This document shows, piece after piece, positions 42,509-50,555 of a DNA stretch of 64,000 bases. Below the pieces are notes generated by a model that worked only from the letters and a program-made list of their open reading frames with translations, was not told the DNA's origin and searched no databases. Source of the DNA: Jeotgalibacillus aurantiacus. Its GTDB lineage: Bacteria; Bacillota; Bacilli; Bacillales; Jeotgalibacillaceae. Within the stretch, counting starts at the first letter, position 1. Each line of letters starts with the position of its first letter. Position numbers and translations under genes: made by a program. The stretch is from positions 554,601 to 618,600 of the forward strand of contig NZ_JACNMS010000003.1 in the NCBI RefSeq assembly GCF_020595125.1. The letters run 5' to 3'.

Positions 42509-42650
42509 TTCGGAGAATTTTGGGTTTGTTTCGAAGAATGCAGGCGATGTTTCACAGGGTATCGCGTGGGGTTCACAAAATATTTAATGTGTTTCACAGA
42601 ATTCGATGCTCCTTTCGTAAAATTGTGAGTTTTGACTTAGCTGGGAGAAT
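42509..42650 (-). repeat. 21-bp periodic array C (motif TTCACAGAA)
   Basis: TTC-type motifs (TTCGGAGAA, TTCGAAGAA, TTCACAGGG, TTCACAAAA, TTCACAGAA, TTCGTAAAA) start at 42509, 42530, 42551, 42572, 42593 and 42614, all 21 bp apart; one more (CTGGGAGAA) lies 27 bp on at 42641. Minus-strand translation gives heptads FxETxxx with one stop. No ribosome binding site is seen. Confidence 0.85.
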
Positions 42651-42703
42651 ACTCATTTTGAAGACATCCGTTGCCACGGGGGGCGAAACAGCACTTTGAA
42701 CAA

Positions 42704-42890
42704 TTGTACTGATCCGGTTGATTTATCAATCGTTCTGGAAATGAATTCAATCGTTTGAAAAATCTTATGTACTGTTCCACGATTTATTTGTACTGATCGC
42801 CTTTCAAACACCATTTTTTGTAACGCTTCGTCTCGGGATTGTATCGTTTCAAACTGGATATGTACTGTTTCAAAAAACATTTGTATCGAT
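42704..42890 (-). repeat. 21-bp periodic array D (motif TTGTACTGTTTCA)
   Basis: Units start at 42704, 42725, 42746, 42767, 42788, 42818, 42839, 42860 and 42881. The one 30-bp step is 42788 to 42818; all others are 21 bp. Read on the minus strand this is 3 units, one long unit, then 5 units. The minus frame is open and gives heptads such as VQxxFET, but begins with TTG and no ribosome binding site. Confidence 0.92.
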
Positions 42891-43100
42891 CCACCTCCCA
42901 TCGCGCGCAAGACCGTTTGACGCGGACCACACCTGTTCAATGACACTTCTTGTGCCGCGGCCAACAATCACTCGTTTCAAACTGGATATGTACTGTTTCA
43001 AAAAACATTTGTATCGATCCACCTCCTCTCTCGGTAAAGACCGTTTGACGCGGACTAGACCTGTTCAATGACACTTCTTGTGCCGCGGCCAACAATCACT
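42846..43100. repeat. Tandem duplication of about 128 bp covering the edge of array D
   Basis: The segment from CGTTTCAAACTGGATATG to GCCGCGGCCAACAATCACT occurs twice, the second copy 128 bp further on; outside a short variable patch the copies differ at few positions. It carries three array units and a GC-rich module (GACGCGGAC to GCCGCGGCCAACAATCACT). Related modules lie at 49880-50064. Confidence 0.92.
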
Positions 43101-43189
43101 GCCACCCCCCACCCAACACTTTAACCCGGGGTTCAACAACCTCATTCAAGGGTATAATCACAACACAGACGTTTAACGGAGGGAAGACG

Positions 43190-43903
43190 ATGGGACAGAC
43201 AGGATGCCTGCTTTTACATGGATTTACAGGTGGTGCTTACGAAGTGAATCCACTCGCCAGATATTTGCGTGAGCATACTGACTGGATTATTTCGGTGCCG
43301 GTTCTGCCCGGGCATGGACGCCATCTCGATTTAAGGCAGGCCACCGCTATGGAGTGGCTGCTGTGTGCGGAAGAAGAGCTTGAACGCCTTTTACTTTATT
43401 GTGACGAGGTGTTTGTAATCGGCTTTTCAATGGGTGGTTTGATTGCCTCTTATCTGACCATTCATTATCCGGTCAGTAAATTGGTTCTGCTGAGCGCTGC
43501 TGCGTTATATATTAACCCAAGGCAGATTGTTCAGGATATCAACGGAATGATGAAGGATGCGATCCGGCGGACCCTGCATGAAAATGAATGGTTTGGCCAT
43601 TATAAATATAAGGTGTTAAACACCCCGATCCGCTCAACATGGGAATTCAGGAAGCTTGCATCACACATGGTTCCGCTTTTATCTAAAATCAAAGTGCCTG
43701 TTTTTATTGCTCAGGGTCAGATGGATGGCATTGTTCCGCCGAGGGCTGCCCGTTTTGTTTATGACAGGGTTGGGACGTATCAAAAAAAATTATATTTATC
43801 AAAAGGGTCGAAACACCTGATCTGCTATGGGCCGGACTGTGATGACCTTTTTCATGAGATCGCTTTCTTTTTAAAACAGGACGAACATCCTGATGATGGA
43901 TGA
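43190..43903 (+). CDS. Carboxylesterase, alpha/beta hydrolase (Est30-like)
   Basis: The 237-residue protein matches the small carboxylesterases of Bacillales: oxyanion region 'L-L-H-G-F-T-G-G', nucleophile Ser in 'G-F-S-M-G-G', Asp in 'G-Q-M-D-G-I-V', and His in 'S-K-H-L-I'. It would hydrolyse short acyl esters in the cytoplasm; the natural substrate is unknown. ATG at 43190 follows GGAGGGA. It stands alone between two repeat-rich or structured gaps. Confidence 0.9.
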   Translation: MGQTGCLLLHGFTGGAYEVNPLARYLREHTDWIISVPVLPGHGRHLDLRQATAMEWLLCAEEELERLLLYCDEVFVIGFSMGGLIASYLTIHYPVSKLVLLSAAALYINPRQIVQDINGMMKDAIRRTLHENEWFGHYKYKVLNTPIRSTWEFRKLASHMVPLLSKIKVPVFIAQGQMDGIVPPRAARFVYDRVGTYQKKLYLSKGSKHLICYGPDCDDLFHEIAFFLKQDEHPDDG

Positions 43904-44124
43904 TTGTATTTTGGAAAAAGACGTGATAAGATACGTAAGACATCTGCTGAACTTAAACATTGAGCTCTCTTACGATTAAGAAGAGTGTGATATATATTTC
44001 TGAATACATGGAGTTTCAGTCCTGCTGAATTAACCGTTTGTCCATATGAGGCATACAGTATCCGTGTGTATTTTGTTGGTTGTCCAACATGAAAGACCAA
44101 TTAAAAAATTGGCATCTCTGACGC
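43904..44124 (+). other. Possible leader or small RNA upstream of cshA
   Basis: TTGTAT (43905-43910) and TAAGAT (43927-43932), spaced 16 bp, could be a promoter. From there about 200 nt without a gene run to a strong terminator at 44125. A small stem-loop (CCAATT-AAAA-AATTGG) lies at about 44098-44113. It could be a 5' leader of cshA controlled by early termination, or an independent RNA; the sequence matches no RNA class I know. Confidence 0.4.
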
Positions 44125-44152
44125 ACTCGGCCTATGACCGAGTTTTCTTTTT
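44125..44152 (+). terminator. Intrinsic terminator 127 bp before cshA
   Basis: ACTCGG and CCGAGT with a 7-nt loop, followed by TTTCTTTTT. Confidence 0.8.
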
Positions 44153-44279
44153 GGGGAAGAAGTGCCCCTTATTTAATACGTTACAGGACAACGATCAAAA
44201 AGCAGTCGCAGTCTTCTGAGCGATCTTAGCTTTATGTATGAAGGTTAGATGATTTGAATAAAAAAGGAGTATGAAGGAT

Positions 44280-45737
44280 TTGACACTTTTTTCAGAATTA
44301 CCAATCAGTCCAGCTATTTTAAAATCAATTAAACGTATGGGGTTTGAAGAGGCTACGCCGATTCAGGCAGGTACGATTCCATTATCAACAGAAGGTAAGG
44401 ACATCATTGGCCAGGCACAGACTGGTACAGGAAAGACAGCTGCATTCGGAATTCCGATGCTTGAGAAGATCGACACGCGTTCTTCAAGCATTCAGGGTCT
44501 GATCATCGCACCAACGCGTGAGCTTGCGATTCAGGTATCTGAAGAGCTTTACAAAATCGGTGCAGACAAGCGCGTTCGCGTTCTTTCTGTATACGGAGGC
44601 CAGGACATTCAGCGCCAGATCCGCGCAATGAAGAAGCGTCCTCATATCATCGTTGGTACGCCGGGTCGTCTTCTTGACCACATTAACCGCCGTACGCTGA
44701 AGCTTGATGAAGTACAGACGCTTGTACTTGATGAAGCGGATGAAATGCTGAACATGGGATTCATCGATGATATCGAATCAATCCTGAAAAACCTTCCTGA
44801 AACACGCCAGACACTTTTATTCTCTGCTACAATGCCAGCGCCAATCCGTAAGATTGCTGAGCGTTTCATGACAGAGCCGGAAACAGTAAAAGTGAAAGCG
44901 AAGGAAATGACGGTTGAAAACATCGAGCAGTTCTTCGTAAAAGCACATGAGCGTGAAAAGTTTGACGTACTATCACGTCTTCTAAACGTTCAGTCACCTG
45001 AGCTTGCAATCGTATTCGGACGTACAAAGCGCCGTGTTGACGAGCTTGCACGTGCTCTTGAAATCCGCGGCTATATGGCTGAAGGAATTCACGGTGACCT
45101 TACGCAGGCGAAGCGTATGAGCGTATTAAAGAAGTTTAAGGAAGGCCGTATTGATGTGCTTGTCGCAACAGACGTAGCTGCCCGCGGACTTGATATCTCA
45201 GGCGTTACACACGTTTACAACTACGATATTCCTCAGGATCCTGAAAGCTATGTTCACCGTATTGGACGTACAGGCCGTGCAGGGAAAACAGGTATGGCGA
45301 TGACATTCGTAACACCTCGTGAAATGAACTACCTTCGTGTGGTAGAGCAGACAACGAAAAAGAAAATGAATCAAATGCACCCGCCAAGTTCTTCAGAAGC
45401 ACTTGAAGGCCTTCAGCGCGCTGCTATTGATGAGCTAAAAACAACACTTAAGAAGAACAACCTCGAAGAATACAAAGTACTTGCACGTGAGCTTTTGAAT
45501 GACGGAGAAGAGCCGTTAGATCTAATCGCTGCTGCGCTTAAGATCCTGACAAAAGAGCCGGACGAAACACCAGTGGATATAACTCCGGAAAAGCCTCTTG
45601 CATCTAAAAAGAAAAAGCCTTTCCGCAAGGACGATAAGAAATTTGGTTCCCGTGGTGGAAACCGTAGCGGTGGAGGCGGCAAACCTTACAACAGCCGTCA
45701 GCGTCAGCCACGCCGTACGACTCGTGAAGGTCAGTAA
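44280..45737 (+). CDS. cshA: DEAD-box RNA helicase CshA
   Basis: The 485-residue helicase unwinds RNA in ribosome assembly and mRNA decay. Motifs in order are 'A-Q-T-G-T-G-K-T', 'P-T-R-E-L-A', 'T-P-G-R-L-L-D', 'D-E-A-D', 'S-A-T', '[10 protein letters not shown]' and '[10 protein letters not shown]'. A basic Gly/Arg-rich tail ([10 protein letters not shown]) ends the protein. The TTG at 44280 lies 10 nt after AAAGGAG; an ATG at 44271 is only 1 nt from it and is less likely. A structured gap of over 350 bp lies upstream. Confidence 0.95.
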   Translation: MTLFSELPISPAILKSIKRMGFEEATPIQAGTIPLSTEGKDIIGQAQTGTGKTAAFGIPMLEKIDTRSSSIQGLIIAPTRELAIQVSEELYKIGADKRVRVLSVYGGQDIQRQIRAMKKRPHIIVGTPGRLLDHINRRTLKLDEVQTLVLDEADEMLNMGFIDDIESILKNLPETRQTLLFSATMPAPIRKIAERFMTEPETVKVKAKEMTVENIEQFFVKAHEREKFDVLSRLLNVQSPELAIVFGRTKRRVDELARALEIRGYMAEGIHGDLTQAKRMSVLKKFKEGRIDVLVATDVAARGLDISGVTHVYNYDIPQDPESYVHRIGRTGRAGKTGMAMTFVTPREMNYLRVVEQTTKKKMNQMHPPSSSEALEGLQRAAIDELKTTLKKNNLEEYKVLARELLNDGEEPLDLIAAALKILTKEPDETPVDITPEKPLASKKKKPFRKDDKKFGSRGGNRSGGGGKPYNSRQRQPRRTTREGQ

Positions 45738-45742
45738 TAAAT

Positions 45743-45783
45743 AAAAAAATCGCTGTGCACATCATGTGCACAGCGATTTTTTT
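45743..45783. terminator. Terminator of cshA
   Basis: AAAAATCGCTGTGCACAT pairs with ATGTGCACAGCGATTTTT; it also faces the convergent gene at 45821. Confidence 0.94.
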
Positions 45784-45820
45784 ATTTACTATTAATGAAG
45801 CTTCATTTGACTTTAGGCAG

Positions 45821-46372
45821 TCATCGTTCCGTCAGTTGATATCTGATGCCGACTGACAGCAGCATGCCTTCGATTTCGTTCTTTTTAAAGTTAAATTCTC
45901 CTTTTTTTAATTCAAGCTCCGACCCATCTTTCATTGACAAGACCATAGAATTATAAGGTATTTCATCATTCATTTTTAACAGAACGGCATCTTCAACATC
46001 TGTCCATTCGTATCGATCACTTGTTAAAGATAATACCTCACTGTGAAAAATCGCTTCTTCCCGAACGACGGTATAACTTGTCATACTAGCAGCAAGAAAA
46101 GCGATCGAGATCAGCAGTACAAAGAACCCGGCAACTTTAATTTTTTTGTTGTCTTTATAGATCATGAAAAAGAATAAAGAAAGCAGTAGAACAAAGACAC
46201 CGAACAAAACATTTGCGAAATTAGGCGTTTGAACCAGGATCACATCCCCATATGTAAACAGTAAGTGGTGAACGAGATTTGGTGCAACAAAGGCTAAGAA
46301 TCCGCCTGATAATAAAGTGATAACTCCTAACACAATCCATATCATATTTCCTTCTGCAAAATCACGATTCAT
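45821..46372 (-). CDS. Membrane protein of unknown function, 183 aa
   Basis: Three hydrophobic segments (about residues 9-30, 52-71 and 78-97) are followed by an 85-residue cytoplasmic or outside domain with beta-strand rhythm ('R-Y-E-W-T-D-V-E-D-A-V-L-L-K-M', 'M-V-L-S-M-K-D-G-S-E-L-E-L-K-K-G'), which looks like a PH-like (bPH) fold, but I cannot prove it. The 46572 and 47047 genes next to it encode PH-domain membrane proteins. ATG at 46372 follows AAGGAGG. Confidence 0.7.
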   Translation of the reverse strand: MNRDFAEGNMIWIVLGVITLLSGGFLAFVAPNLVHHLLFTYGDVILVQTPNFANVLFGVFVLLLSLFFFMIYKDNKKIKVAGFFVLLISIAFLAASMTSYTVVREEAIFHSEVLSLTSDRYEWTDVEDAVLLKMNDEIPYNSMVLSMKDGSELELKKGEFNFKKNEIEGMLLSVGIRYQLTER

Positions 46373-46571
46373 ATCATTTCCTCCTTGAATAATCCTTTCC
46401 TATTGTACATTATTTTCCATGAAAAGGTTTCTTATTTTTTAAAATTCTTCTGTAAATTTACCAAAACATTTAATGAAACACTGAAAAAAGAATGTTCGGT
46501 TATTGAAACGTATAACGGTGATGAAACGTATGGTACAGTATGAATGAAGACAACAGAATGGGGAGAACATT

Positions 46572-47054
46572 ATGGGAAGCAATGAACCAAAGATGAGAAT
46601 TTCCGAACGGGCATTGACTGTCTGGAAGCTTTACGGATGGATTTCTGCCATTATCACGACGATTATTGCAGCAGGTGTGATCACGCTCGCTGTTTTATTT
46701 GACTGGTCTGTCTGGTTTATTGTGGGCGGAGTAGTAGTTCCGATTTTAGAAATTATTTTATTTGTTTATGTATTTCCAACGCTTAAGTGGCGCAGGTGGC
46801 GTTACGAAGTAAGGGAAGAGGAAATTGAATTACAGCACGGAATCTTTATTGTGAAGCGTACGCTTGTGCCGATGGTCCGGGTGCAGCACGTTGATACGGA
46901 GCAGGGGCCGATTTTGCGTAAATACCGGCTTGCAACGATCTCCATTTCAACAGCTGCAACGGTTCATCAGATTCCGGCACTCGATATTAATGAAGCGGAT
47001 GAACTGAGAGATTCCATTTCGGCGCTGGCAAGGGTGGCTGAAGACGATGTCTGA
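46572..47054 (+). CDS. ydbS: PH-domain membrane protein YdbS
   Basis: The 160-residue protein has two membrane helices (about residues 20-40 and 44-68) and a bPH2 (DUF304) domain with 'Y-E-V-R-E-E-E-I-E-L-Q-H-G-I-F' and 'V-P-M-V-R-V-Q-H-V-D-T-E-Q-G-P-I-L-R' near the end. It is paired with ydbT as in B. subtilis; the pair has been linked to resistance to certain antimicrobial peptides, which is family knowledge. The stop overlaps ydbT by 8 bp. Confidence 0.9.
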   Translation: MGSNEPKMRISERALTVWKLYGWISAIITTIIAAGVITLAVLFDWSVWFIVGGVVVPILEIILFVYVFPTLKWRRWRYEVREEEIELQHGIFIVKRTLVPMVRVQHVDTEQGPILRKYRLATISISTAATVHQIPALDINEADELRDSISALARVAEDDV

Positions 47055-48555
47055 GGAAAAAAGACTGCACCCGATTACGACCGTTATTAATTCTGTAAAA
47101 GCGATAAGAGAAGCCATTATTCCGATTATCATTCTGTTCTTTGTTAATGGCAGAGGGGATACCGGATCTATTCTGGACTATGTCCCAATTCTTGTAACAG
47201 CCGGTCTGATCATTCTTCTGATCTTTTTGGGTTTGATTCAATGGTGGCGTTTTAAATACTGGATTGAAGAAGGAGAGCTTCGAATTGAGCAGGGGCTCTT
47301 GGTGAAGAAGAAGCGTTATATTCCCTTCGAACGTATTCAAAGTCTGAATTATTCAGAAGGAATCTTCCATCGCCCGTTTAAACTCGTGAAAATCAAAGTG
47401 GAAACAGCAGGTTCTTCGGCTGAAATGGATTCAGAAGCGGTTCTTACTGCGATTACGAAGGAAGAAGCGAATGAATTAAACCGGATGATTGCGGCTGCGA
47501 AAAAGAAGCTGAGGGACAAGGGGCTCGATCCTGAGCTGCCTGTTGTAGAAGAGCCGGATGTGGAAGACCGCGTTCTTTATAAAATGAGGCCAAAAGATCT
47601 GATCGTGATGGCAACGACTTCGGGAGGGGCGGGAGTCGTACTCGGTGGTGTGCTGATCTTTCTTTCGCAATTCAGTGAGGTTATTCCGTACGAAGCTGTT
47701 TTTAACGAACTGATTGAGTTTGTGGAAGCCGGAATTTTACTTGCCGGTATCCTGATTGTGCTCGTCTTTTTCATCGCATGGCTTATTGCAGTCGCGATGA
47801 CTTTTCTACGCTATGCCGACTTCACTGTGAGGCTGGTTGATAAAGACCTTGTCATTACAAGGGGACTGCTTGAGAAGAAACAGACAACCGTTCCTTTAAA
47901 AAGAATTCAAGGCATCCGATTTGATCAGAACATTATACGCGAACCGTTCCGCTACACATCCGTAACGATTGAAAGTGCGGGAGGGTCAGTACTCGAAAAG
48001 GATTCAAATGCCATCAGGCTGCTGCCGATGATAAAGGAAAATGAAGCCATTCCGATTTTACATGAGGTTCTGCCTGACTATGAGTGGAAAGTTGATTTTA
48101 AAGGTGCGCCATCAAGATCGATCTTCCGCTATATTTTCTGGAAGATATTCTTCTCACTTTTTGTCATCATTCCGGTTTCCTGGTTCTTTTTCCCGATCGG
48201 ATTGCTGTCACTTACGCTGATCCCATTATCCATTTTGCTCGGCTGGATGCAATACCGCACAGCCGGCTACAACCTGTCAGGTGACCAGCTGGTAATGAGA
48301 TTCAGGGGAATCAGTAAGCAGATTGTCTATATGAAGAAAAAGCGTATTCAGTCCGTAACCTGGACCGAAACCTATTTCCAGCGCAAAGGTCACGTTGCCA
48401 CGATCACAGCCACCATCAAATCATATGTTGGGGGCAGCTCGACAAGTGTGGAGCACTTGGACAAAAAAGACGTGGTAACGCTGATGGACTGGTATCGCCC
48501 TGAAGCCGTTTCAAAACCGGAGGCAAGGGAGATCATTGGGGAATTGGAGACATAA
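47047..48555 (+). CDS. ydbT: PH-domain membrane protein YdbT
   Basis: The 502-residue protein holds three bPH2 domains separated by membrane helix pairs: the repeated motif 'I-E-x-G-x-L-x-x-K-K-x-x-I-P-F-x-R-I-Q-S' occurs near residues 79-100, 274-300 and 414-440. Each unit has 'P-F-x-x-x-x-V-x-I-E-x-A-G-G/S'-like strands. It overlaps ydbS by 8 bp, so the two are coupled. A terminator follows directly. Partner of YdbS in the membrane. Confidence 0.9.
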   Translation: MSEEKRLHPITTVINSVKAIREAIIPIIILFFVNGRGDTGSILDYVPILVTAGLIILLIFLGLIQWWRFKYWIEEGELRIEQGLLVKKKRYIPFERIQSLNYSEGIFHRPFKLVKIKVETAGSSAEMDSEAVLTAITKEEANELNRMIAAAKKKLRDKGLDPELPVVEEPDVEDRVLYKMRPKDLIVMATTSGGAGVVLGGVLIFLSQFSEVIPYEAVFNELIEFVEAGILLAGILIVLVFFIAWLIAVAMTFLRYADFTVRLVDKDLVITRGLLEKKQTTVPLKRIQGIRFDQNIIREPFRYTSVTIESAGGSVLEKDSNAIRLLPMIKENEAIPILHEVLPDYEWKVDFKGAPSRSIFRYIFWKIFFSLFVIIPVSWFFFPIGLLSLTLIPLSILLGWMQYRTAGYNLSGDQLVMRFRGISKQIVYMKKKRIQSVTWTETYFQRKGHVATITATIKSYVGGSSTSVEHLDKKDVVTLMDWYRPEAVSKPEAREIIGELET

Positions 48556-48556
48556 A

Positions 48557-48589
48557 AAAAACGGATATCCTCAGGGATACCCGTTTTTT
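48557..48589. terminator. Terminator of ydbS-ydbT
   Basis: AAAACGG.TATCC and GGGATACCCGTTTTTT arms; it is also at the end of the convergent rhomboid gene. Confidence 0.9.
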
Positions 48590-49186
48590 CTATGTCCTTT
48601 TTTTAGACTGGAAAATAAACATTCCGATGAAAAATCCTGCTGCGAGTCCGCCTAAATGCGCGATAACGTTGATGTTGTTTCCGAAAAACGTCATGATCAC
48701 ACTGATAATAATCAGCGGCAGCATGACCTGGCGGATCTCCATCGGCGCACGTTCGCGGTAAATAAAATAAATCGCTGCGTATAAGCCAAATACGCCAAAA
48801 ATCGCTCCGCTTGCTCCAACTGATGTATAAGCCGGACCCTGAAAAACAAAGGTCATCGTACTTGCGATCAGCCCGGCTAATGTATACACGATCGCATACT
48901 GGAAAGAACCAATCATCCGCTCAAGAGCCGGAGAGAAAATAATCAGGGCAAACATATTAAAAATCAGATGCCACCAGTCTGCATGGACAAACACAGACGA
49001 AATCAACCGCCAGTACTCACCCTGTGCAATCAGACCGTTCACACCCGCAAGTGTCCAAAATGTCGTAAAGCCGATTTCCCCGGGGATTTGCGTGGCAATA
49101 TGAATCAGCAGATTTGCCGCCACCAGAAATGAAATGACAGGATATAACCTGATAAACTGTGATAGACTTTCATTACGAGAAAACAT
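48590..49186 (-). CDS. Rhomboid family intramembrane serine protease
   Basis: The 198-residue protein has six membrane helices. The catalytic Ser is in 'V-G-A-S-G-A-I-F-G' and the His in 'V-I-A-H-L-G-G-L-A-A-G', with the usual 'H-L-I-F-N-M' in helix 2. It cleaves membrane protein segments; the substrate is unknown. The start at 49186 follows GGGAGGAT. It corresponds to B. subtilis ydcA by position and is divergent from acpS. Confidence 0.9.
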   Translation of the reverse strand: MFSRNESLSQFIRLYPVISFLVAANLLIHIATQIPGEIGFTTFWTLAGVNGLIAQGEYWRLISSVFVHADWWHLIFNMFALIIFSPALERMIGSFQYAIVYTLAGLIASTMTFVFQGPAYTSVGASGAIFGVFGLYAAIYFIYRERAPMEIRQVMLPLIIISVIMTFFGNNINVIAHLGGLAAGFFIGMFIFQSKKRT

Positions 49187-49250
49187 TAAAATCCTCCCTG
49201 TGATCGGTGTCTTTTTATCATACAGGATTTTATACGAAAAAGGTGACAAG

Positions 49251-49619
49251 ATGATTCATGGAATCGGTTTAGATATCGTTGAAATCAACAGGCTCTCAGC
49301 ATTATATGACAGGCAGCCGAAAATAGCCGAACGCGTTTTGACTGAAAAAGAGCTTGAGCGTTTCGAACAATTAACAGGTGGACGACGGATCGAATTTCTG
49401 GCCGGACGATTTGCAGCCAAAGAAGCATTCGCCAAAGCACTCGGAACCGGTATCGGAAAAGAGTGCTCCTTTCAGGATATTTACATTGAAAAGGATGACA
49501 GAGGAAAGCCGTTTATTCACTACAGCGGCTGTGGAAAGGTGCATGTGACCATCACTCATACAAAGGAATACGCGGCTGCGCAGGTCGTGATTGAGAATAA
49601 AGAGGAGACTGGCTTGTAG
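49251..49619 (+). CDS. acpS: Holo-[acyl-carrier-protein] synthase
   Basis: The 122-residue enzyme transfers the phosphopantetheine arm from CoA to the acyl carrier protein. The metal Asp is in 'G-I-G-L-D-I-V-E' (residues 4-11) and the Glu in 'R-F-A-A-K-E-A-F-A-K-A-L-G'. The end 'V-T-I-T-H-T-K-E-Y-A-A-A-Q' is typical. ATG at 49251 follows AAAAGGTGA. The product is trimeric and cytosolic in homologues. A hairpin at its stop ends the transcript. Confidence 0.96.
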   Translation: MIHGIGLDIVEINRLSALYDRQPKIAERVLTEKELERFEQLTGGRRIEFLAGRFAAKEAFAKALGTGIGKECSFQDIYIEKDDRGKPFIHYSGCGKVHVTITHTKEYAAAQVVIENKEETGL

Positions 49620-49637
49620 GAAGCCGTCTTCTTTTTT
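49607..49637 (+). terminator. Terminator of acpS
   Basis: GACTGGCTT and GAAGCCGTC flank the stop codon, followed by TTCTTTTTT. Confidence 0.75.
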
Positions 49638-49681
49638 GTGTGTGGCGGTGGGAGCGGGCGACGGGGAGGTGCGGTGCGGAA

Positions 49682-49867
49682 TTGTACTGTTGTCGTGAGT
49701 TATTGTACTGTTTCAGTTAAATATTCAATCGAATGAAAAATGTATTGTACTGTTCCAGGAAATAATTGTATCGTTCACTTCCCAGACCACATTTTTTGTA
49801 ACGTTCTCATCCATTATTCACTCGTTTCAAATTTTTATTGTACTGTTTCAACAATCTTTTGTATCAA
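49682..49867 (-). repeat. 21-bp periodic array E (motif TTGTACTGTTTCA)
   Basis: Units start at 49682, 49703, 49724, 49745, 49766, 49796, 49817, 49838 and 49859. The only 30-bp step is 49766 to 49796. Read on the minus strand: 3 units, one long unit, then 5. The motif is that of array D, and unit order matches it (TTCAATCG in the third, TTGTAACG after the long unit). The minus frame has three stop codons, so it does not code for a protein. Confidence 0.93.
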
Positions 49868-49879
49868 TCCGGTCCCTTT

Positions 49880-50064
49880 GCTATAAAGACTGTTTGCCGC
49901 GGAACAGCCCAGTGCGATGCCACATCCGGTGCCGCGTCCAACAATCACTCATCTCAAATGTTTCAACAATCTTTTGTATCGATCCGTCTCTCTTGTTGAA
50001 AAGACTGTTTGCCGCGGAACAGTCTAGTGCGATGCCACATCCGATGCCGCGTCCAACAATCACT
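49880..50064. repeat. Tandem module of about 115 bp between arrays E and F
   Basis: The block from CAATCTTTTGTATC to GCCGCGTCCAACAATCACT is present twice with 115-bp spacing (ends at 49949 and 50064). It has the same GC-rich core as the module at 42950-43100 (GCCGCGG or GCCGCGT followed by CCAACAATCACT). Confidence 0.9.
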
Positions 50065-50080
50065 CAGCCCGATTTGTTTA

Positions 50081-50266
50081 ATTCCTTCACTGGCGTAGGT
50101 GATTCCATCTTTTGAAAAATTAATTGAGTCGTTTGAGAAAATGATTCCTTCTTTCCGGAAAAAAATTCCCTCATTAAGCCTCCAGCCGGTCATAATCCCT
50201 TCAATCGTCTCGCTTATTCCATCACATTAACATCATGATTCCTTCACTCCAGTGAACAATTCCTTC
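50081..50266 (-). repeat. 21-bp periodic array F (motif ATTCCTTCAC)
   Basis: Units start at 50081, 50102, 50123, 50144, 50165, 50195, 50216, 50238 and 50259. Steps are 21 bp except 30 bp (50165 to 50195) and one 22 bp. Read on the minus strand: 3 units, one long unit, then 5. Minus translation of the intact part gives heptads EGIxxxx; the 22-bp step shifts the frame. Confidence 0.93.
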
Positions 50267-50440
50267 ACCCTCTCCATAACAACTAAGTAGCACTCCGCCT
50301 TTCAATTAAGCCAATTTAATTCCTTCACCCTCTCCACAGCAACTAAGTAGCACTCACGCTTTTCAATCAAACCAGCTAAATCCCCTCACTCTCCCCACTA
50401 CAACTAAGCAGCACCACTCTTCCATCAAGCACTTAACTCT
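50258..50440. repeat. 60-bp tandem repeat, three copies
   Basis: AATTCCTTCACCCTCTCCA-type sequence followed by AACTAAGTAGCACT begins near 50258, 50318 and 50378. Copies one and two are close; the third is more diverged. It starts on the last unit of array F. Confidence 0.9.
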
Positions 50441-50555
50441 CCACTCATCCGCCTTAATAAACCCGTCCCTTAAAAAAGTCATACACCTTCCCATCATTTC
50501 ATAGAATCGTAATGCACCGGTTGGACAACGTGTAATGAGTGAAGGGGAGGAAACC

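Noticed and set aside
42653..42967. A 104-codon minus-strand frame through array D
   Set aside because: Starts with TTG without a ribosome binding site and its paralogue array E has stops in the same frame.
42500..43130. CRISPR array
   Set aside because: The conserved part is 9-13 bp with 8-12-bp variable parts at 21-bp period; true CRISPR repeats are longer with longer spacers, and no cas genes are present.
49963..50193. A 76-codon minus-strand frame through array F
   Set aside because: It begins within the array, has no start signals, and the 22-bp step shifts the repeat frame.
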